In this document: positions 17,545 to 25,838 of the stretch, one piece after another
Position numbering within the stretch: position 1 is the first letter of the stretch
How the letters are laid out: every line of letters starts with the position of its first letter
Assembly (NCBI RefSeq): GCF_037027445.1
Contig: NZ_JBANDL010000002.1
Span: 5,243,240-5,307,239 of the forward strand
Origin: Lysobacter firmicutimachus
GTDB taxonomy: Bacteria > Pseudomonadota > Gammaproteobacteria > Xanthomonadales > Xanthomonadaceae
DNA: 64,000 bases
Reading direction: 5' to 3'
The notes under the pieces: generated by a model
Database searches by the model: none
Seen by the model: only the letters and a program-made list of their open reading frames with translations
Told to the model about the DNA's origin: nothing
Made by a program: the position numbers and the translations under genes

Positions 17545-18465
17545 TCAGTCCTTGCCCGGCTTGCCCGATGCGGGCATCTCGCCGTACAGCGTGCAGATCA
17601 GGCGTTGATCGCGGACGTGGAACAGCTCCGGCTCTTGCGCGTCCTGCTCGCCGATGAAGAACACCCAGGCCGCCTTGCCGCTGCCGCGATGCGCCTTGTG
17701 CTCCTGCACCAGCACCTCGACTTCGGTGCGCAGCGCATTGCGCGCCCGCGCGCTCCACGCCGCCCAGTGCACGCGAATGCGATACGGCCGCACCACCCGG
17801 CCGGCCTCGCGATCGCCGACGCTGAGCACGATCTCGAACCGCTCCGCGTCGTCCTCGTGTCGCGCGCTCCAGGCGATCTGGGTCAGCCAGACCTGGGCCT
17901 GCGCATAGCGGACCACGGCGTCGAACTTCAGTCGCCGGATCGCCTGGTCGTAGCTGCGGCCGGCGATGCCGTCGATGTGCAAGGGGCTGTTGCGATTGTA
18001 GGGAAAGCGGGCGTAGTCCTTGGCGATGCGGCGCAAGGTGTTGGCGGTGGTCGCGTGCCGTCGGGTACCGTCGGCCTCGCCCGCGTCGCCGCGAGCGGGC
18101 CGATGGCCGCGTGCCGCCTCGCGGCCGCCGTCGCCGGGCGTCGCCTGTGCCTCGCGCGGCGCGCGCAGCACCAGCCGGTTGGGCATGAACCCGGCGCGGC
18201 TGAGCTGCTCCTCGGGGATGCGCTCGGAGCGTGCGCGTTGCAGGCAGCCGTCTTCGTCCTGGGCGCCGCAGTCCGGGCGGTGGTCGACGTCCTTGGGCTT
18301 GAAGAAGTAGGGCCGCTTCTTGTTGATGTCCTTGCGGTAGGAGGCCGGGAACACCTGGATGTCGCAGCCGTGGCACTCGTAACGGCCGGGATCGACGACC
18401 TCGAGGTCCCACAGGTCCTCGGCATCGACCTCCTCGCCGGTAAGGGTATCCAGGGCCCGGTCCAT
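17545..18465 (-). CDS. Hypothetical protein with N-terminal Cys cluster
   Basis: A 306-aa cytoplasmic protein. An N-terminal segment, residues about 28-70, contains CHGC followed by HRPDCG, a pattern that could bind zinc as in small zinc ribbons. The middle (about 95-145) is low complexity, and the C-terminal half is a regular alpha/beta region rich in Trp (RIRVHWAAWSARARN). AAGGAGA lies seven bases before ATG 18465, a strong site. No known family is recognised. A weak similarity to the zinc-finger end of competence-type CoiA proteins is possible, but the nuclease motifs are not visible. It is convergent with the 17163 gene. Confidence 0.65.
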   Translation of the reverse strand: MDRALDTLTGEEVDAEDLWDLEVVDPGRYECHGCDIQVFPASYRKDINKKRPYFFKPKDVDHRPDCGAQDEDGCLQRARSERIPEEQLSRAGFMPNRLVLRAPREAQATPGDGGREAARGHRPARGDAGEADGTRRHATTANTLRRIAKDYARFPYNRNSPLHIDGIAGRSYDQAIRRLKFDAVVRYAQAQVWLTQIAWSARHEDDAERFEIVLSVGDREAGRVVRPYRIRVHWAAWSARARNALRTEVEVLVQEHKAHRGSGKAAWVFFIGEQDAQEPELFHVRDQRLICTLYGEMPASGKPGKD

Positions 18466-18762
18466 CGTGCGTCTCCTTGCGGACTCAGTGCGGCGGCGCG
18501 CCGGTCGCCCGCAGCTTAGCCAAGCCGGCGGCGGCGTGGAGTGACCTGCGCCGCGATAGGCCGCGCGCGGGCGTCGATCGACGTGTGTGCCGTTCCCACG
18601 GCTGCGGCCACCCGCCGCGTGGGTTCGCAACTGCAGCTGCGACGGCGGCGGTACCGAAGCCCCCGCCGAATCGATGCGCGGCAGCGGCATATTGGGATAT
18701 CTTCTGCTCGGGCGGTGGGCCGGTCAGACAGGGAGCGCGACGTAAGGAAACGTCGCAGGGCG

Positions 18763-19041
18763 ATGCGCTACTTCGATGTCATCGAGGATACGTTGGGCCG
18801 ATGGACCGTGAGAACGGACCCCGACGGATCGTCGGAGGGCCGTTACCCTTCGCGTGCCGACGCGATCGCCGCCGCCTGCGCCGCCGCGAAGATGCACCAC
18901 CTAGACTCCGGCGCCAGCACTGCGGTGCGCCTGATTCATCCGCCCGACGACGACCAGATCCTGGTGCGCTATCTCTCGCCCGGCGAGCTCGACGCCCTGT
19001 GCTGGTTCGGCGACGACAGCCGCGGTCGGCACGGCTTCTGA
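18763..19041 (+). CDS. Small DUF2188-like protein
   Basis: A 92-aa protein, MRYFDVIEDTLGRWTVRTD..., whose first half has the strand-strand-helix pattern of DUF2188 (a Trp after GR, then AIAAACAAA). AGGG lies just before ATG 18763. It resembles the 113-aa protein at 36645-36986, which shares W-x-V-x-x-D, the helix with AIAAA/CIAAA, the RHVDTG/HHLDSG turn and the late ...RYLSPGELDAL/RYMTPLELDDL motif. Both are probably paralogues with unknown function. Confidence 0.65.
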   Translation: MRYFDVIEDTLGRWTVRTDPDGSSEGRYPSRADAIAAACAAAKMHHLDSGASTAVRLIHPPDDDQILVRYLSPGELDALCWFGDDSRGRHGF

Positions 19042-19199
19042 GCTTCGGTCGTGGAGGGCGGCCGGCGGCGACTCGGCCGGCTGCGCTCCCGGTACGGGGC
19101 CACGGCCGGCACGTGCGTTTCCGGTACCCCGCCCAATCCCGGCAGGGGGCGAGCGGCGATGGGACATGCGCTCGTCGGCGGCGCTTCCTCGGCGGGACG

Positions 19200-19541
19200 T
19201 CAGGCGTGTACGCCGGTCTGCGGAGGCGACAAGGCGGTTTGAGTCTCGCAATCGGCAGCGGACGTTGTCGCTGTCGCCAGGCATCGATCGAGTACGAAGC
19301 GCGCCTCGGTTCTCGGGTAGCGCCGTGTGTCGTAGATCAGACCCATCGTCATCCGGGACGCACAGGAATAGGTGCACATCCGATAGCGATCGTCCAGGTC
19401 CTCGGCCTGTACGATCGCTTTCAGCAGCGCCAAGCGCGCCTGCACTTGCGGTCTTTGCCCCAGTACCCCGATCAGGCCGTCGCCGGTCAGCGCCGCCCAC
19501 AGGGCGCGAATATCGTCGTCGGTGCGAAAGACCTGGGCCAT
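19200..19541 (-). CDS. Hypothetical protein
   Basis: A 113-aa open frame starting MAQVFRTDDDIRALWAALTGDG. It is mostly helical and has four Cys near the C-terminal half (CTYSCASRMTMG). The start is uncertain since no clear ribosome site is seen upstream of ATG 19541, and the frame is open to 19712. Composition is normal for the region and codon use looks coding. No family recognised. Confidence 0.45.
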   Translation of the reverse strand: MAQVFRTDDDIRALWAALTGDGLIGVLGQRPQVQARLALLKAIVQAEDLDDRYRMCTYSCASRMTMGLIYDTRRYPRTEARFVLDRCLATATTSAADCETQTALSPPQTGVHA

Positions 19542-19698
19542 GGCGTGCGATGCAATCGCGGGAACACGTCGTGTCGTGAGTCCACACCATCCCGTGTCGC
19601 GTGTGTAGGCCGAGAGAAGACTGTCGCGCCGTGATTCCCCGGTGCCGGCGGCGCGCCCGATAGGCACATTAGCCGTCCGCACAGAGGGGAAGCACATC

Positions 19699-19896
19699 AT
19701 GGGAGCGCACAAGCGCCGCTACGTCGGCAAACCGATTCCCGGCGACGGTTGGCCGGTCTGGGACACCGCGCTCAGGCGCTGGCGGGGCAACGTTTTCGCC
19801 GACTATCCCGCGATGTTGCCGGACGGACCCGACCGCGTCGGCTCGCCGGAGCGCCTGACCGAATTCGCTCGCCGTGCGTGCGCGCCCAAGAGCTAA
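19699..19896 (+). CDS. Small hypothetical protein
   Basis: A 65-aa protein, MGAHKRRYVGKPIPGDGWPVWD..., basic at the start and rich in Trp and Arg. GAGGGGA lies eight bases before ATG 19699, a strong site. No family recognised; similar short proteins of this composition occur as stress- or phage-related orphans, but nothing here proves that. Confidence 0.55.
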   Translation: MGAHKRRYVGKPIPGDGWPVWDTALRRWRGNVFADYPAMLPDGPDRVGSPERLTEFARRACAPKS

Positions 19897-20102
19897 GGCG
19901 GCGGCCACCGAACGCCGAGGTCGCCGATAGGCTCGTCCCGGTCTGCGCCAGTTACGGATGTGAGCGGCTGCGCATGGCGGCGGGCAACCGATGGCATAGG
20001 CCGCCGCCGCGACCGCGCGGCTGAGGCCCGCCCGGGCCGGAACGGGCCTCCCGGCTTTCCGGCCCGTTCCCCGAAACTGGCCGAGCCCCGGGGTCTTCTC
20101 GC

Positions 20103-20620
20103 ATGAAGCCCGCGTCCATCCATGTCCTGACGGGCGCGCTCCGGCCGACGCTGGCCTTGGCGCTGTGCCTGCCGGCGTCGGCCGCCGCGGCCGTCGATGC
20201 CGACACCGACGGCCTGATCGGCTCCTGGAACGTCGAAACCATCGCCGACACCGACGCCTCGGGCAAGACGACGTGTTCCTACGGTGTGCCTCCGAGGGCT
20301 GCCTGCTGTACGACGCCACCGGCCGCATGCACGCGCAAGTGATGCGGACGCCAGCGACGCCGCCGTTCGCATCCGGCGACGACGCCCGGGTCGCGGACGC
20401 GGAAGTGCGCGCCATCTATCTGGGCTGTGTCGCGTACTTCTGCACGCATCAGGTCGACGTCGAACGCGGCACCGTGGTGCACTGGGTACAAGAGAGCCTG
20501 ATGCCCGGTTACACCGGCACCGCCCAACCCTGCCCGTTCAAGCGCGACAGCGCAGGGCCGACCATCGAAGCCGACAGCCAGGACTTGCACTTCCTGCGCC
20601 GGTTTCGCCGGGTCGAGTGA
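20103..20620 (+). pseudogene. Lipocalin-like secreted protein gene, broken by a frameshift
   Basis: The first frame gives a signal peptide and the start of a lipocalin-like domain (DGLIGSWNVETIADTDASGK). Near 20284-20291 the reading frame changes by -1 and the second frame continues with EGCLLYDATGRMHAQVMR, then AIYLGCVAYFCTHQVD and VVHWVQESLMPGYTGT. Together these make one normal lipocalin-like protein of about 170 residues. One missing base near 20289 explains the break. It is a pseudogene or a sequencing error; both halves are otherwise undamaged, which fits a recent change. Confidence 0.75.
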
Positions 20621-20729
20621 GGGCTCGACGACCCGGCAGGCGCGGGTCGCCGTGCGCTGGGCCGTCGCCGCGCAAACGCAACGCGAGTGTCCCCGTCGCC
20701 GCGGACACTCGCGCCGTCGGCGATCGACT

Positions 20730-22604
20730 TCAGCGATAGACGATCGCGCCCTGGACCGCGGCGTTGGCGGCCGCGGCCAGCGCCTGCCACTGGCTGGCCA
20801 GTTCCTTGGCGCAGACCGCGCCGGGTTTGCCGTTCACCGTCATTTCGATGTCGGAGCGGACCTGGTTGCCTTGGCGCACGTACTTGGCGGAAATCCGGCC
20901 CATCGCGTTCTCGAACGAGGCGTCCTTGGGCGTCTGCACCAGTTCCACGCTGTCCGGCAGGCGGATCGTGCGCCGGACTTTCATCTGCCCGGTGCTGCAA
21001 CGGAACGCGGTCTTGCGCTGCTCCGGGTCGGGCAGCACCGGGACCTCGAAATCGGGCGTGCGGATCACGCCCTGGTACTTGTCCAGGTAGTTGCTCACCT
21101 TCATCGTCATCGTCTCGACGTAAGGTTCCTGCACCGATTCCAGCGCGGTCGTGCGCAGCGTGCCGGTGGCGATGAAGCCCTGGTCGGCTGCGGTTTTGGC
21201 GAAATCGCGATCGCGCTCGGCCTGACTGCGTTGCGCCATCATGGCGCGCCGTTCGATGCTCTGCGCCGCGGAGAAGCGCCGCACCGTGGTCCAGTCGGCG
21301 CCGCCCGCGGCGTCGACCACGATCGTTTCCTCGATATCGATCCCCAGCTCGGCCGGGCGCGGATGCGGCAAGCGCCGCTCGCGGACAAGGCCTGGCCGTG
21401 CTGCGACCAGCAGGGCGGGCTTGCCGGCGGATTCGGGACTCAGCACGCCGAAGTCGGCGTAGGCGATGGTGCTGTCGACGAAGGTGTCCCACTGCGGGAA
21501 ATAGTTGATGACATGGTCGAACTCGGCGCGCACCGGCGCGGCGGCCGAGTTCGGAAACACCCCGTCCAGCCGCACCAACGCCTGCACCGAATCCACCCCG
21601 GCGACTTCGAGCATCGCCTGCAGCAAAGTCGCCTTGTCCTTGCAGTCGCCGTACATGGTGCGCAACACCTCGTCCGCGGCGCGCGGCACCTGGGCGCTGG
21701 ACAGGTCGACTTTAAGGCTGGTGTATCGCACCTGCGAAGCGACCCAGCGGGTGATGGCCTTGGCCCGCGCCATCGGATCGTTCAGTCCGCGGGTGATCGT
21801 GGCGACGCGCGCGCGGATCGCGGGCGTGATCGCCGCCTTGCCGCGCACGCCTTCGTAGTAGCGGTCGCCGATTTCCTCGCGCGAACGGTAGCTGCTGATG
21901 TAAAGGCGCGGGTTGACCGAATAGTCCTCCACCGTGTTCGGCTCGTAGCCCATCGGCGTCGGATTGGACCAGCGCCAGGCGCGTACCGTCCGATCGGCGG
22001 ACGAGGCCGTAGCCTCGGGCTCCCAGCCCTGGTGGTCGAAGCCGATCCGCATGGCCCGCGGGACGCTGATGCTGACGCGGTTGTCCGCGATCGCGATGTA
22101 AGGGCTGGCGGCGTAGAAGCGGTCGAACCGACCGGTCCGGTCGGGACGGTTGCGATAGCGCACCTTGGTATGGCGGGAGGAACCGGCCGCCAATTGCGGA
22201 AACACCACCGTGCGCACCGCCGCGTCGGAATCCACGCCGGTCTGCGTACCCGCGTCGCCGCTGGCCTCGTAGATCTGCGCCTTGGCCACATCGATGCGCT
22301 TGCCTTCCGGCGTGACGACATAAGCCTCGAGGATCTCGACCTCGCCGCTGGACTTGCTGTAGGCGAAGTTCTCGATGCCGAGCTCTTCCGCGCCGCGCAG
22401 CGAATTGATCCGGAATACGCTGGTGGTGGTCGTGGTGTCGCTGCCGTCGCTGTCCAGTTCGATCTCGGTGGCGACCGATTCCGCAGTCCAGTTGGGCGCA
22501 TCCGCGGCTTGCATCGCGCCGGCGGGCAGCGCGATCGAGCATCCCAGCACTATCGGCGCAGTCCACGCGCGGGCGAAATCGGTACGTCGGTGATCCGTCA
22601 TCAA
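20730..22604 (-). CDS. DUF3857 and transglutaminase-domain protein
   Basis: A 624-aa exported protein. After a signal peptide (about 1-33) come a DUF3857 beta domain (about 40-230) and a transglutaminase-like domain with Cys321 (MYGDCKDKATLL), His364 (EFDHVINYFPQW) and Asp377 (FVDSTIAYADFG), the full papain-like triad. The C-terminal third is a second beta domain. The family is common in the periplasm or on the outer surface of Bacteroidetes and Xanthomonadaceae, with cysteine peptidase or amide-forming activity inferred from the triad. The substrate is unknown. It is transcribed alone. Confidence 0.88.
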   Translation of the reverse strand: MMTDHRRTDFARAWTAPIVLGCSIALPAGAMQAADAPNWTAESVATEIELDSDGSDTTTTTSVFRINSLRGAEELGIENFAYSKSSGEVEILEAYVVTPEGKRIDVAKAQIYEASGDAGTQTGVDSDAAVRTVVFPQLAAGSSRHTKVRYRNRPDRTGRFDRFYAASPYIAIADNRVSISVPRAMRIGFDHQGWEPEATASSADRTVRAWRWSNPTPMGYEPNTVEDYSVNPRLYISSYRSREEIGDRYYEGVRGKAAITPAIRARVATITRGLNDPMARAKAITRWVASQVRYTSLKVDLSSAQVPRAADEVLRTMYGDCKDKATLLQAMLEVAGVDSVQALVRLDGVFPNSAAAPVRAEFDHVINYFPQWDTFVDSTIAYADFGVLSPESAGKPALLVAARPGLVRERRLPHPRPAELGIDIEETIVVDAAGGADWTTVRRFSAAQSIERRAMMAQRSQAERDRDFAKTAADQGFIATGTLRTTALESVQEPYVETMTMKVSNYLDKYQGVIRTPDFEVPVLPDPEQRKTAFRCSTGQMKVRRTIRLPDSVELVQTPKDASFENAMGRISAKYVRQGNQVRSDIEMTVNGKPGAVCAKELASQWQALAAAANAAVQGAIVYR

Positions 22605-22801
22605 TACACACTCGGTTGGAAACGAGGTTCATGGTGTGCGCTGACGGCCGACGCTCACAACCGGATCGATGGCCGGTAATGTTTGCTCGATGTGTTTGCT
22701 GGCGTGTGTGCTATCGCGCTGTTACGTTGTGTTCGCGCCGCGTTTTGACATGCATCGCCACGCCGACCGTGCGGCGACGATTTCTTTCGGCGTCAATTGC
22801 G

Positions 22802-23335
22802 TCAGTTCTCGTACGACAGCAACCGCGGCGACGGTTGCGCATCCAGGTCCACGTCCAGGCCTTCCAGGAAGCGCGCGGTCATCATGTAGAACCCGGTCAG
22901 CAGGATCAGCTCGGCGACGCCGCGCTCGCCGAGCAGGGCCAGCGCGCGCTTGAAGCTCGGGTCCGCGATGCGCGGATGCGCCACGCATTCGTCGACCAGC
23001 CGCAGCACGATCGCGTCCGGCGCAGCCAGGCGTTGCCACTGGCCGTTCTCGATCGCCTCGATGTCGGCCTCGCTCCAGCCCGCATTCAAGGCGGGCTGCA
23101 GATGCTGCATGCGTTGATAGGCGCAACCGCTGAGCCGGGCCACGCGCAGGATCGCCATCTCGTAGTGCCGCACCGACAGACTGGTGCGGCGCAGAGCGAA
23201 GCCGAGATCGAGAAAGGGCTCGGCGCAGCTGCCGGTGGCGAGCAGCGCGCGCGTGAGGTTGACGGGAAGGCGCGCGTACTGCGCCGCTTCGGCGTCGCTC
23301 ATCGCCGAGGCGTCCCTGAGCGGTAGTCTGGCCAT
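22802..23335 (-). CDS. Carboxymuconolactone decarboxylase family protein
   Basis: A 177-aa all-helical protein of the AhpD/CMD fold. ALRRTSLSVRHYEMAILRVARLSGCAYQRMQH has the typical helix and one Cys of the CxxC-like active site; the second Cys is absent (CAYQ instead of CxxC-H), so it may not be an alkylhydroperoxidase. AGGGGGA lies eight bases before ATG 23335. It is divergent from the 23516 gene. The function could be detoxification or ring cleavage, and is not specified by the sequence. Confidence 0.8.
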   Translation of the reverse strand: MARLPLRDASAMSDAEAAQYARLPVNLTRALLATGSCAEPFLDLGFALRRTSLSVRHYEMAILRVARLSGCAYQRMQHLQPALNAGWSEADIEAIENGQWQRLAAPDAIVLRLVDECVAHPRIADPSFKRALALLGERGVAELILLTGFYMMTARFLEGLDVDLDAQPSPRLLSYEN

Positions 23336-23515
23336 GCGGTGGTCCCCCTGGAATGTCCGCCAGGGCATCCTCGCGGGGCCGGGCCGGCGCGTCTGCGACG
23401 GCTGCCGCCATCCGCGGTCGCGGGATATGCGGTTTGCGAGCCAGGTCCGGATCGCGGTCGCCGCCCGACGGCCTGGTCTTAGCCGGCGAGACCCGCGCCG
23501 GCTAGGGTCCGCCCC

Positions 23516-23818
23516 ATGGACACGACCCAGACACCGCACGACCTGCCCGCCGGCTTCCATTGGGAAGCCCCGTTCGCCGGCTCGATCTTCCCTTCGCACC
23601 TGGTTGCGGTGCCCGACGAGGACGCCGAAGCCTGGCTGGCCACCGTCACGCCGCCGCGCGAAGGCCATTGCGCCGTGGCGACGATCCGCCGCCACCTCGG
23701 CGTGCGCGACCACGTCAGCCGCCCGTTCCGCACCGAGGCCGCCGCGGCCAATTGGGTCGCACGCTGGCTCAGCGCGCAGGGCGAGTCGGTGCGCGCCGAG
23801 CTGTCGGCCTGCGCCTGA
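23516..23818 (+). CDS. Hypothetical 100-aa protein
   Basis: Encodes MDTTQTPHDLPAGFHWEAPF..., 100 residues, cytoplasmic by composition. It has a regular alpha/beta pattern with WVARWLSAQGESV near the end. The start at ATG 23516 is divergent from the CMD gene. No family recognised; it is complete and without internal repeats. Confidence 0.6.
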   Translation: MDTTQTPHDLPAGFHWEAPFAGSIFPSHLVAVPDEDAEAWLATVTPPREGHCAVATIRRHLGVRDHVSRPFRTEAAAANWVARWLSAQGESVRAELSACA

Positions 23819-23932
23819 GTCTAATGAGCCTAGCCGCCGCCGCGCCTGGGCGATGGCGCCGCAGGGGACGGGATCGGCTCAGCGTTTGGCGCGCTGCGGC
23901 GCGAATGCCAGAAACTCCTGCAGCGCCGGTGC

Positions 23933-24582
23933 GTGCGCTCGCCGGGATTGATCGCCGCCGGTTTCGCCCAGTCTGCGCCGCCGAACCGCTTCGATTACGC
24001 CATCGCCATCGCCACCGACGCGCCGCCGGAAGCGGTCTGGGCCTGCCTGACCGCTCCTGCACTGATGGCGCAATGGAGGATAGGCGAGGCGGAGACGGCG
24101 TTGACGGCGACGACCGATGGGACGGCCGGCAGCGCGGTCGCCGGTTTGCACCATGCCGCGTTCCGCAACCCGAGCAGGCTGCCGGACTTTGAGCGGCCGG
24201 CGCGACTGTGGTCCAGAGCCGCCTGTGTTCGCCGTCGTGCTCGGCCGGCGAACCGGCGCATCACGCCAGCTTCGCGTTTGGCTCGCGGCCGCAGGGCGCG
24301 GGCACGACCCTGGCGATGAGCGCACGCGGCTTCGCCAGCGAAGCGATCGTCGGCCATCTCGGGTTCTATGGAGTCACGCTGGAGCTGCCGACGGTCTTCG
24401 CCCGGACGCGCCGCGCGCTCGCCGGTCTGGACGCCATCGCGGCGGCGGCGTTGCGGCCGGGAGCGCGGACAAAACGATCCGGGCGGGCTACGCCCGGCGC
24501 TGCAAGCGACGCATCGGTGCGCACGAGGTCCGCTCGGCGCGCTGTCGATCGGGCGCCCCGGCTGCAGCCAAAGTTGGCATGA
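23933..24582 (+). pseudogene. SRPBCC (START-like) domain gene, frameshifted
   Basis: The first frame encodes FDYAIAIATDAPPEAVWACL then ALMAQWRIGEAE, the start of a polyketide-cyclase/AHA1-type SRPBCC domain. The end of the domain, SARGFASEAIVGHLGFYGVT, is in another frame (-1) that begins near 24208. A frameshift around 24205-24215 therefore splits the gene, and the middle part is degraded in all frames. The last part of the second frame (after about 24450) is no longer domain-like. It was probably a lipid or aromatic ligand-binding protein. Confidence 0.6.
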
Positions 24583-24602
24583 TTTTTGTGATGATCATCA
24601 CT
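24575..24602 (+). promoter_or_regulatory. Composite element: TGGCATG-N5-TTGTGA plus CRP/Clp palindrome
   Basis: TGGCATGATTTTTGTGA (24575-24591), TGATCA and TCACT (24598-24602). The first 17 bases are identical to those at 6182. TGATCA is itself a palindrome at the centre of the box. The start codon at 24630 is 55 bp from the left end, matching the two other copies. It lies inside the tail of the SRPBCC pseudogene. Confidence 0.62.
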
Positions 24603-24629
24603 GTGCATCAACGTACCGAGGGGCGTCAC

Positions 24630-24974
24630 ATGCTTCGTAACACACTCCATTCGTACACCCCGTGGGTCCGGGACGAGGCCATCCTCGCGGCGGAGATCCC
24701 GGCCGCGCCCCAGGCCCCCTCGGCTAAGCATCTGGTCATGCTGACGACGCGCGCCGGCGGCTTCCGCTCGTTGGCCGATCTCGCCGATCGCGTGCAGCGT
24801 TTGGGCGAGCGTTGCGGCGACGTGCGCAACCTGAAAGTCGTCCACCAGGCGGCGAAGGTGGTGACGGTGTGTTTCGACACCGACACCCCGTCCTGGCCGT
24901 ATCGCCTGGCGCCGGAACTGCGCGCGCTGGGCTTGGTGCTGGTTTATACCGAGTTGATGGACTGGGTTGCGTGA
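24630..24974 (+). CDS. Conserved small protein, paralogue of the 16695 gene
   Basis: A 114-aa protein whose last 84 residues align with the 16695-16949 product (SAKHLVMLTT, GLVLVYTELMDWVA), with an extra N-terminal 30 residues (MLRNTLHSYTPWVRDEAILA). GAGGGG lies six bases before ATG 24630, and the composite element at 24575 sits 55 bp upstream. The second copy therefore has its own promoter of the same type as other small genes. Function unknown; a small alpha/beta domain is inferred from the pattern. It is followed by about 275 bp without a gene. Confidence 0.72.
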   Translation: MLRNTLHSYTPWVRDEAILAAEIPAAPQAPSAKHLVMLTTRAGGFRSLADLADRVQRLGERCGDVRNLKVVHQAAKVVTVCFDTDTPSWPYRLAPELRALGLVLVYTELMDWVA

Positions 24975-25249
24975 TCCGCGATGTCGCCACGGTGCGCAGT
25001 TCGAAGGTCAGGAACTGACCTGCCGCGACAGCCCGGCCGCAGTTAGGTCAAGTGTGCTTTTTTTTCGGAGCTTTGTGATGCGGCCGAGCCCGTCAGGGCC
25101 GGCCTAGATGGCGTAACCCGCAATGGCGCATCGCCAGGTTCGCCCCGCCCCGTTCGGCTCCTCCTCTTCCGCGCGATTGGCCCGCCGCCGGCGACGCCGA
25201 TACAGTGACGTCGCATCGGGCTGGGACGCCCGGCCTGGACGGGTTGCCT

Positions 25250-25642
25250 ATGGCAGGTTCGCTGCTTCCGCGATTGACTGCCGCCGTCGCGTCGTCGGGG
25301 CTGGCGCTACACGCGTACATCGCCCTGTTCGAGTCCTCAGGCAAGGATGTCTGGAGCGTCGCCTTCCTGGCCTGGGGTGGCCCGCCATATCTGATTTGCC
25401 TGGTCGTCGCCTGCCTCGGCCGCCGTGCGCTGCATGGGCTGTTCGCCGCGCTCGTCTGCCTGGGGTTGGATGCGGTCAATTACTACCAGGTGTTCGTCGA
25501 TCCGCAGAGCTCGACCGCGGCGCTGGGCCTGTTGTTCGTTCCGCTGCTCAATCTCGTCGTGTCGATTCCGCTCGGCGTGACGGTCGCGGCGCTGATCGGC
25601 TGGACCGTGCGCAAGAAGGGCGGTTCCGTTCCGAAGCGCTGA
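25250..25642 (+). CDS. Four-helix integral membrane protein, hypothetical
   Basis: A 130-aa protein with four hydrophobic segments (about 7-29, 41-59, 63-82 and 91-118), the last followed by a basic RKKGGSVPKR tail, so the C-terminus is probably cytoplasmic. ATG 25250 is taken as start; a longer in-frame GTG at 25205 adds 15 residues and has no better site. No family recognised. Nothing near it suggests a partner. Confidence 0.62.
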   Translation: MAGSLLPRLTAAVASSGLALHAYIALFESSGKDVWSVAFLAWGGPPYLICLVVACLGRRALHGLFAALVCLGLDAVNYYQVFVDPQSSTAALGLLFVPLLNLVVSIPLGVTVAALIGWTVRKKGGSVPKR

Positions 25643-25838
25643 CGCGCGCATTCGCGGCGCGCGCCGTGAGCCCGCGCCGTGCGATGTACGGGGGCGGCGT
25701 GTCGTCACTCAGCGTCCGGCATCGTCCCCGCGGGCCGGGCGGCCGTCGAACGGATCTCGCCGCGTTGCCGTTGCGCCCAGCGTTGCGCATGGCGCGGCGC
25801 GATGCGGTCGGGGGTCAAGCGGCGCGGGGACGGGGGGC

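Noticed and set aside
20652-22679. 675-codon plus-strand open frame
   Set aside because: Antisense to the DUF3857 gene, His/Arg-rich, no motifs.
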